Positions 57,538-64,000 of a stretch of DNA of 64,000 nt are shown piece after piece. Origin of the DNA: Ascaphus truei (taxonomy: Eukaryota > Chordata > Amphibia > Anura > Ascaphidae); NCBI GenBank assembly GCA_036426205.1, contig CM071568.1, forward strand, positions 40,513,221 through 40,577,220, written 5' to 3'. The notes beneath the pieces are model-generated. The model was not told where the DNA came from. It was given only the letters and a program-made list of their open reading frames with translations, and did no database searches. The position numbers and the translations under genes are program-made. The stretch's first letter is position 1. Every line of letters begins with the position of its first letter.

Positions 57538-58310
57538 TATAACCCATCGATGCCCACCCGGTCGCAGATTGGACCCCCTAAGGTGTTCTATGGTCTGGCT
57601 ATATGTCTGTGTGTGGTGCATACGTGCTGGCAACAGGAGGGCCTGAGTCTCCAGCGATGACATGGGGGACAACAGGAACAGGTTACTGGGGTGAATGCCT
57701 TCGTTCTCGTTCAATGGTGCAGCGCCTCCATCTGTAGTAAGCCCCAGGAATGCGGGGTGGAATCCCTACCACAGAAATCCCCCTCCCAGGGATGAGAGAT
57801 TCCAGTCTCACACAAGGTTCTCTTTAAACAGCAGACTCCTTTATTACTCGGTCTCCCGCAGCAGCAGACAGTCACAGTTGATTTGCAATGCCACCGACTG
57901 TTCTCCTTAGTGATGGTCCCTGCCGCCACTCTGGACCAAAGTGCACCCAGAGTGGGGCTAGCTCTTCCCTCACCCCCTAAGCAGGGGGAGAGATATTTGG
58001 TCCACCTCACTATATCCTATCAGCTCTACTCATGAGCTGCGCACTCCTCTCCTCCCTAATACTAACTAACACACACCTCTGACTCACTGTCAGACTCTCA
58101 CTAAATAGGAAATGCACTGCTCTTTATGATCTCTGCAGGCACCGCCCCTGTGTCTCTTGATTGGGCACAGGGTCAGCTGACCTACCTCCACCATTCAGGG
58201 CAAGTGCTTTAAGTTGGGGAAACCCCTGATAACTCCTGGCAACCTGCCCTTAGCAGGGATTATACCAGGAGGAGGATAGAACTATAGCCCCATTTCTTAC
58301 TAGGGCTACA
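57538..58310 (-). mobile_element. solo LTR, TGTAGCCC type
   Basis: Ends in GGGCTACA; the left end is ATAACCC, probably a mutated TGTAACCC. TAAAT flanks both sides, a 5-bp target duplication. AATAAA on the minus strand at about 57839 favours minus orientation. It is related in ends and layout to the LTR at 56361. Confidence 0.65.
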
Positions 58311-59204
58311 TAAATAATTAGCATTTAAAGATATACCAGTAAGGTAGACATGCTATATATTAAAGAACTGTAGCTGGCATTAAAGTTAAAAATAAAGAAA
58401 CAAAAAAGGAATACTGTACTGTATATTTCCCTTGAGAAAACATCTAGCTTTACACTTGTATGATACATAATAAAAGCTCAAAAAATGTACGCATTTTATA
58501 GCCAGAAAAGTCCCACAAAGGTGTTATAGACGCAGTACTTATGTAAATGCTCAAATAACTGAATGCTGAAAAAGTGGTACATTTGCAAACCAATTTTTAC
58601 AAATGTAACATTCACACATTATTATAACGCAGCCTCTACTTTTATGAGAAATTTGAATGAACTTTGCTGTAAATCATTTTATTCACATGTACTTGATGTA
58701 TATTCTTGTATTAATAAGTTGCTAAAGGCAATCAACACCTACTGTAACAACAAACGGTCCGGTAAATACCCAAACACTAGTGTTAATCTCTTTCCAATAA
58801 ATGGTAATGAATAAAGTTTATTAAGAGATCATATCTCTAAATAAACGTTCACCTTTTACACTAAAAGTCTTCTGAATTGTCGTTTTTTTTTTCCTTCATC
58901 TAAACTCTGCTCCCCGTGGAAGTCCGAGCACTCGTGGCAGATACTACTGGACTACTGTGAGCGCTCCTTTTGTACAGTATTCACAATAAATGTTAATACC
59001 GTTAATTAAGAGGAAATCGGACATATGTGAACCAGATCAAACTCAGTTTATCTCGGGTGTGCTAAGAGCTGTCCAGTTACCATTACTATCAACAGTGTTT
59101 TCATAAATAAATGCACTTGTGTTGGCTATTAAATTAGCTGTATGTCTCAGTTACTGATACAGTGCAATATAGTTGTAAAAAGTAATTATTACAATTGAGT
59201 AAAG
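58311..59204. other. unassigned AT-rich sequence
   Basis: Carries five TACTGTA/TACAGTA heptamers (two in TACTGTACTGTA at 58412). No gene recognised. Confidence 0.35.
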
Positions 59205-60780
59205 GTATGTATGTATGTATGTATAGCTTTATTTATATAGCGCCATTTATGCACATAGCGCTTCACAGCAGGAACACATTTGACATAATAATATAACACA
59301 TAATGGGAATAAACGCCTGAGACATAAAATTAACATTAGAAAAAAGGAGTCCCAGCCACGAAGAGCTTACAATTTATGTGGTGCATAGCAAGAACGTACA
59401 GAGACAGTTGGAGGGTGTTCTGGTAAGTGCATCTGCAAGTGGTCAAGGTTGATGTATGAGATATATACAGTAGTACAGATGCAGCAGCTGTTATTCGAAC
59501 ATTTCACGCGTTGTATACCTTGGAATATCCATGTCATGGCGCGTGATTTCTTCCAACCTTACCGCGTGTTGACTCATTTTTATTGAGTGCAGAAAATGGC
59601 ATTTTAGTGTTTTGGTTTTTAAACACCTGCAAATTGACACAGTAGCACAGTACTGTACACATTACAATTCATTCATTTCTGCCACGATACGCGAAGAATT
59701 GCACCCAAAGAAAACAGAATCCATGAAATTCAAACAAATCAACCACGGTAAACACAGGTGTGAATGCCGCGTGGAATACAGCAGAGCACACGAAAACGGC
59801 TCCGTGAAATGTTCGAATAACGACCGCTGCATCTGTATAAGTCACGGAGCTACCATATGCTTTGTTAAAAATGTGTGTTTTTAAGATGGGTTTTAAAGGT
59901 GGATATAGAGGGTGCTAGTCAGATATTGAGAGGATGGGCATTCAAGAGGTGTGGGGCAGTAAGAGGTTTTAGGGTGGAGAGGGTTTTAGATATAAAAGGA
60001 GTAGACAGAAGACGTCCTTAAGTAGAACGCAAGAGTCAGGATGATGTACAGTCAAAAATTAGGGCTGAGCTGTAAGGAGGAGCAGAAGAGTGTATAGTCT
60101 TAAAAGTGAGGAGAAATTTGTGTGTAATACGGGATTTGATAGGAAGCCAGGAGAGGGATTTCAGCAGGAGAGACGCTGAGACAGATTGAGGAGAGAGGAA
60201 AGTGATTGTAGCAGCAGTGTTTAGGATAGATTGAAGGGGAGACAGGTGAGAGACAGGAGGGCTGGATAGTAGAAGGTTACAATAGTCAGGTTACAATAGT
60301 CGAGACGGGAGAGAATGAGGGCGTATGTTAGAGTTTTAGCAGTAGAGCGACAGAGGAAAGAGTGAATCTTTGCAATTTTCTGGAGGAAAAAATTACATGT
60401 TTTAGATACAGTGGGAATGTGAGAGAAAAATGTGGGGGAGAATTGAAATGGGACACCTAGGCAGCATGGTTGTGATAGTGGGTGTATGATAGTGCTGCTA
60501 CATTAGTGTAGAAGGGGGCAGAAGGGTTTGGCTTGGGAGAAAATATGAGGAGCTCTGTCTTTGTCATGTTATGTTTGAGTTGGTGGAGGACCACCAGTTA
60601 TATGATAATGACCTTACTATGCACCAGATTCTGTATTAAAGCCAGATTTACAGAAATCCAGGACAGAGACTTTCAGAGACTTTGGTCTGTACAGCAGGTG
60701 TAAGGTATGGGGTTAAAAAGTAAATGTGTGTGTCATCAGCATAGAGATGATATCTGAACCTAAGAGATAAGATAAGGTAC
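59205..60780 (-). repeat. long LINE 3'-tail repeat with a MITE inside
   Basis: Begins TTTATATAGCGCCATTTATG and continues through GAAGAGCTTACAATTTATG. After the MITE it runs through a long G/A-rich noncoding stretch to TGTCATCAGCATAGAGATGA at about 60732. The other copies (35035, 48630, 55925) hold only its outer part. On the minus strand it would be the 3' UTR of an L2-like LINE; that is inferred from layout. Confidence 0.6.
59476..59835. mobile_element. TA-flanked MITE, copy 2
   Basis: 360 bp. Ends CAGATGCAGC and GCTGCATCTG, TA on both sides, interior homologous to 44896-45262 (shared GCACAGTACTGTACACATTA). It splits the LINE-tail repeat. Confidence 0.88.
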
Positions 60781-61209
60781 TTGTTACAGTATGTCATATA
60801 AAATGTGAGTTATATAAGAGTTATACAATATAAGAATATTATTATTTGGGTGGATTTTTCAAATTTTAGCATTAGAAATATGGAACTGTACATATGTTGC
60901 GTGTCTCTACCCTGGGTTGGGTTAAGTATTTTGCCTAACAAGCCTCAAAGGAGGACACACTTCCCACAAAAAACCCTGGCCTATCATTTCTCATGTACTC
61001 TTCTCTTCCATCACATTCTGCAGCAGAGATGGTAATCAGGGAATAGACCAGTGAAAAAACTACAGGACCAGTGTATGGACCTATTGCAGGGGATGGAAAT
61101 TATTTTTGCTGGCCTGAGACTTCACAAGCTCTGTGGGCCACACACTTAATGAAGATTAGTCGTGCACTTGAACATGCAAAAAATAAAGAGGATATAATTG
61201 ACATTATTC
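60781..61209. other. unassigned sequence
   Basis: No gene or repeat recognised. Confidence 0.35.
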
Positions 61210-62239
61210 CAACCCCAGACCCTGGCTAAATTCCCACACATGCATGCTGCGTTCCTCCACTCGCTCCTCTGAACGCCTCTGGAGGAAATCTCATACGCTC
61301 GCAGACTTCCTTCACTACAAATTTATGCTGTCCTGTTTCAACTCTGCCCTCTCTCAGGCTAAACAAACCAACTTTTCCTCACTAATCAACACACACAAGT
61401 CTAAACCACGTCGACTCTTTTCTGTCTTTGACTCTCTACTCAGACCACCCTCGGCTGCCTCCTCTTCTTCCTCCATCTCACCTCAGGACTTTGCTGACTT
61501 TTTTAATGAAAAGGTGGAATCCGTACGTCAGAACATCCCATCTGTTGCCTCCTCCTATCCCACATCACTTCCTAACTCCTCCTGCCTTTCTTGACTATTT
61601 TTCTGCTATCTTGGAGGAGGATGTGTCACTGCTGATCTCCTCTTCTCCCTCTACCACCTGCCCTCTTGATCCCATTCCTTCCCATCTCCTAAAACCTCTT
61701 GCTCCTTCTATAATCCCTATGCTCACACAGATTTTTAACTCTTCCCTCTACTCTGGTACCTTTCCATCCTCCTTCAAGCATGCAACCGTTATATCATTAA
61801 TCAAAAACAGCAAGCCTGACCCTACCTGTCCTTCTATCGACCTGTCTCCCTCCTGCCTTTTGCCTCCAAGCTCCTTGAACGTCTTGTTTTCTCTTGCTTG
61901 CTCCACTTTCTCAACACCCATTCTCTCCTAGACCATCTACAATCTGGCTTCCGCACTGCTCACTCTACTGAAACAGCCCTCACTAAAATAACCACCGACC
62001 TCCATGCTGCCAAAGACAGAGGCCATTACACTCTGCTCATATTACTCGACCTCTCTGCAGCATTTGACACCATGGCTCACCCTCTTCTCCTCCACATTCT
62101 CCATACTCTTGGTATTCGTAACAAAGCAGTATCCTGGATCTCCGCTTACCTCTCCCATCGTACTTTCAGTGTCTCTTTTGCTAACACCTCCTTCTCTTCT
62201 ATTGATCTCTCTGTGGGGGTACACCAGAGCTCTGTCCTG
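61210..62239 (+). pseudogene. L2-like LINE reverse transcriptase fragment
   Basis: Starts in the linker (SSERLWRKSHTLADFLHYKF, then DFADFFNEKVESVRQ), continues through the RT fingers (TTCPLDPIPSHLLKPL) and palm ([33 protein letters not shown]) and stops in VGVHQSSVL, just before the region leading to the YADD box. At least two frame changes (near 61590 and 61900). The abrupt end is the insertion of the LTR element at 62240. The 5' endonuclease is missing. Confidence 0.85.
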
Positions 62240-62544
62240 TGACAGGGTGAATGAACGTCACCAGCCATATACCTGGAAAACCTATGTTTAGGCTTGCAGT
62301 GCAGCAGTGACGAGGTTAAGTTGAGAAGGGCTGCTTAATTAGTCTGACCCCAGCTGCATAATCAAGGTGTTAAAACCCCAGGCTGTACACACATGCAAGA
62401 GAGCTGGTGAGGAGACAGGACTGAAAATGCTGAAGACCACAAGCCCTGTCTACTTCCAACCCAGGTTGGGGGAAAAAACGTCCAGGCCCTTGAAGATTCG
62501 GGCTCTGGGAAAACTCTGGTCTTCCAGGGACTGTTACCGCTAAC
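62240..62544 (+). mobile_element. LTR-like start of the right-edge element
   Basis: The LINE reading stops at GTCCTG and new sequence begins TGACAGGGTGAATGAACG (or TGTGACAGG two bases earlier). Only about 300 bp separate this from protease-like coding sequence, so gag is absent. It is either a short LTR plus a deletion, or a chimera of two elements. The LTR's other end is not clear. Confidence 0.4.
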
Positions 62545-62862
62545 ATGTGTTCTTTTGACTCTCCATGGAGCATAGAATGTATACACGGCGATATAAGATG
62601 GTATCTGACGGCCACAATACGGCTACAGGTAAAGGGTCAGGAGGCCTACCTCGAAGTAGGAGTCGCTCCTTGGCTCCCTGTCCCCATTGTGCTCGGCCGG
62701 GACTGTCCTTTCTTTTTGGAACTAATGGCCCCAGTCGCTCACGAGGAGCCTTATTCTGTGGCTCAGGAGAACCCTGGCATACTGTTCCCTTTCTTGGCAG
62801 ACCTTTTCCCCAGCCGACACCGGGTTCCAAAGACTCTGAAGCAAAGACGCTCTGACAAATAG
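62545..62862 (+). pseudogene. retropepsin C-terminal remnant
   Basis: Reads CIHGDIRWYLTATIRLQV and LPVPIVLGRDCPFF, the second half of a Ty3/gypsy aspartic protease ending in the LGRD motif. The catalytic DSG is not present because the sequence starts downstream of it. A single in-frame TAG at 62860 separates it from the integrase frame, which continues in the same phase. Confidence 0.75.
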
Positions 62863-62868
62863 TACTGG

Positions 62869-63879
62869 TTGCAGAAATCTGAGTCTCAAGGTGACCATTC
62901 TAGTAGCCAGAGGTCACAAGTGATGGCTGGAGATGGCCAGAGGGAGGGGGATATGGGCCCTGGAGATTTACCAGACCTATACCTCCCTGACGTTCGCCAG
63001 AGGCAAAGAGAAGACCCAGTCCTTGCTAGACCGTATGACAAGGTGGTAAAAATTGATGAGCAGATTTTAAATGCACAGGGGGTGATAGTATTCCCCCATT
63101 TTGAATTATCAAATGATATCCTGTATAGGGTGAATAGGCAGACACAAACAGGGGAGGTCATCAGACAGAAATTGGTTCCCAAGGCGTTTGTTAAATCTGT
63201 GTTCACTCTAGCCAATACTGTCCCTTGGGGTGGTCACCTGGGCAGGGATAAAACATTGGACCGTATTTTGTCCCGATTCTATTGGCCAGGGATGCATAGT
63301 GATATTGCTAAGTTATGTGCGGCATGTCCGGAGTGCCAGCTAACTAGTCCGAAGGGACAAAAACCATCCCTTTTGGTTCCTCTACCCTTGGTGTCAGTTC
63401 CGTTTGAGAGGATTGGGGTAGACTTGGTAGGACCTCTAGAACCTTCTGCGAAAGGACACAGGTTTATTCTTGTAATAGTTGACTATGCAACAAGGTATCC
63501 TGAGACGTTCCCCCTGAGAACAGCAACGGCGAAGCAAGTAGCCAACAAGTTGTTAGAGCTGTTCTCACGGGATGGACTTCCCCTGGTTATGTTGACAGAC
63601 CAAGGTACAAATTTTATGGCTAAACTGATGCAGGATGTCTTAAAATTATTAGAGGTCAAGTCGGTTCGGACAACGGTCTACCATCCACAGACTGACGGAT
63701 TGGTGGAAAGATTTAACCGAACTCTAAAAGGGATGCTGAGAAAGTTTGTAGATTCAGAGAAGAGAGCCTGGGATGAACTTCTCCCTTTTCTGCTGTTTGC
63801 AGTGCGGGAAGTTCCCCAGGCCTTCACGGGATTCTCTCATTTGAACTGCTGTATGGCCGCCAACCCCGGGGTATCCTAG
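62869..63879 (+). CDS. Ty3/gypsy-type integrase, right-edge element
   Basis: 336 codons. A zinc-binding region lies at residues 116-156: Asn116 stands where the first His is expected (LANTVPWGGHLG), then H123, C153 and C156. The catalytic core is complete: D185 (GVDLVGP), D244 (LTDQGTNF) and E280 (GLVERFN), with 35 residues between D244 and E280. The start Met is arbitrary since the frame continues upstream to the stop at 62860. The frame is lost near 63830 (residue about 320); similarity resumes at once in another frame and runs to the window edge. Integrase joins element DNA to the host genome. No RT lies between protease and integrase. Confidence 0.88.
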   Translation: MQKSESQGDHSSSQRSQVMAGDGQREGDMGPGDLPDLYLPDVRQRQREDPVLARPYDKVVKIDEQILNAQGVIVFPHFELSNDILYRVNRQTQTGEVIRQKLVPKAFVKSVFTLANTVPWGGHLGRDKTLDRILSRFYWPGMHSDIAKLCAACPECQLTSPKGQKPSLLVPLPLVSVPFERIGVDLVGPLEPSAKGHRFILVIVDYATRYPETFPLRTATAKQVANKLLELFSRDGLPLVMLTDQGTNFMAKLMQDVLKLLEVKSVRTTVYHPQTDGLVERFNRTLKGMLRKFVDSEKRAWDELLPFLLFAVREVPQAFTGFSHLNCCMAANPGVS

Positions 63880-64000
63880 ATCTCCTAAAGGAGTCCTGGG
63901 AGGAACAGCGGTCCCCTTCTAAGAATACCCTGCAATATGTACTAGACCTTAGGAGGCACCTAGATGTGTTCGGCCAATTTGCTAGGGAGAATCTAAGATC
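63830..64000 (+). pseudogene. integrase continuation after a frameshift, cut by the window edge
   Basis: In the shifted frame the reading FELLYGRQPRG (the conserved integrase box) and then LQYVLDLRRHLDVF continue without stops to 64000. A one-base indel near 63830 explains the break. RT and RNase H would be expected beyond the edge if this is a Gmr1-like element. Confidence 0.75.

Noticed and set aside
1..64000. A host protein-coding gene
   Set aside because: No multi-exon pattern or non-transposon domain could be supported; introns of a large gene cannot be excluded.

Overview
This is repeat-dense vertebrate DNA, most likely from an amphibian and probably a frog. The evidence is the mix of mobile elements: CR1 and L2-like LINEs, Penelope-like elements (PLEs) with a GIY-YIG endonuclease, a chromodomain Ty3/gypsy element, other LTR elements, hAT-, Harbinger- and Tc1-like miniature transposons, and a MIR-like CORE-SINE. 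Fish, lungfish or a reptile cannot be excluded. I find no host protein-coding exon, rRNA or tRNA. Almost every long ORF is a retroelement fragment or a simple-repeat artefact.

Layout. 1-2633: 3' end of an LTR element with a CpG-rich LTR. 4469-5199: a 730-bp palindrome. 6309-7965: a diverged direct duplication. 8599-9370: an LTR-like promoter block. 13195-18960: a minus-strand chromovirus with a foreign solo LTR inside it. 18975-19730: LINE fragment. 19771-24760: hAT MITE, PLE tails, LINE, Tc1 and SINE fragments. 25285-25960: GC-rich block and minisatellite. 26750-34425: one broken minus-strand CR1 carrying two MITEs, a PLE inverted pair, a solo LTR and a 5-unit tandem array. 35833-36400: perfect palindrome and a hammerhead-bearing repeat. 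36470-38150: PLE with GIY-YIG domain. 38168-42475: hAT-like element, microsatellites, SINE and PLE debris. 44896-45262 and 59476-59835: two copies of one TA-flanked MITE. 47540-48815: L2-like LINE. 49786-52213: hairpin, PLE-like tail and a large Harbinger-like element. 54215-55262: older CR1. 56361-58310: two solo LTRs. 59205-60780: LINE 3'-tail repeat. 61210-62239: L2-like RT, cut by an LTR element whose protease and integrase run off the right edge.

Main observations. (1) The heptamer pair TACTGTA/TACAGTA occurs about 75 times by hand count, against roughly 12 expected. In paired repeat copies it is the exact difference TA versus TA+5 bp, the canonical excision footprint of Tc1/mariner transposons, and the TA-flanked MITE here ends in CAG. 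(2) PLE tails repeatedly carry hammerhead-ribozyme cores with compensating stems. (3) A dispersed family of about 400 bp also carries a hammerhead core with a GUC site and recurs head-to-tail at a 404-bp spacing, like a retrozyme. (4) A solo LTR inserted in a CR1 was amplified across its junction into five units of about 526 bp. (5) The right-edge element reads protease then integrase with no reverse transcriptase between, the gene order of the Gmr1-like group.
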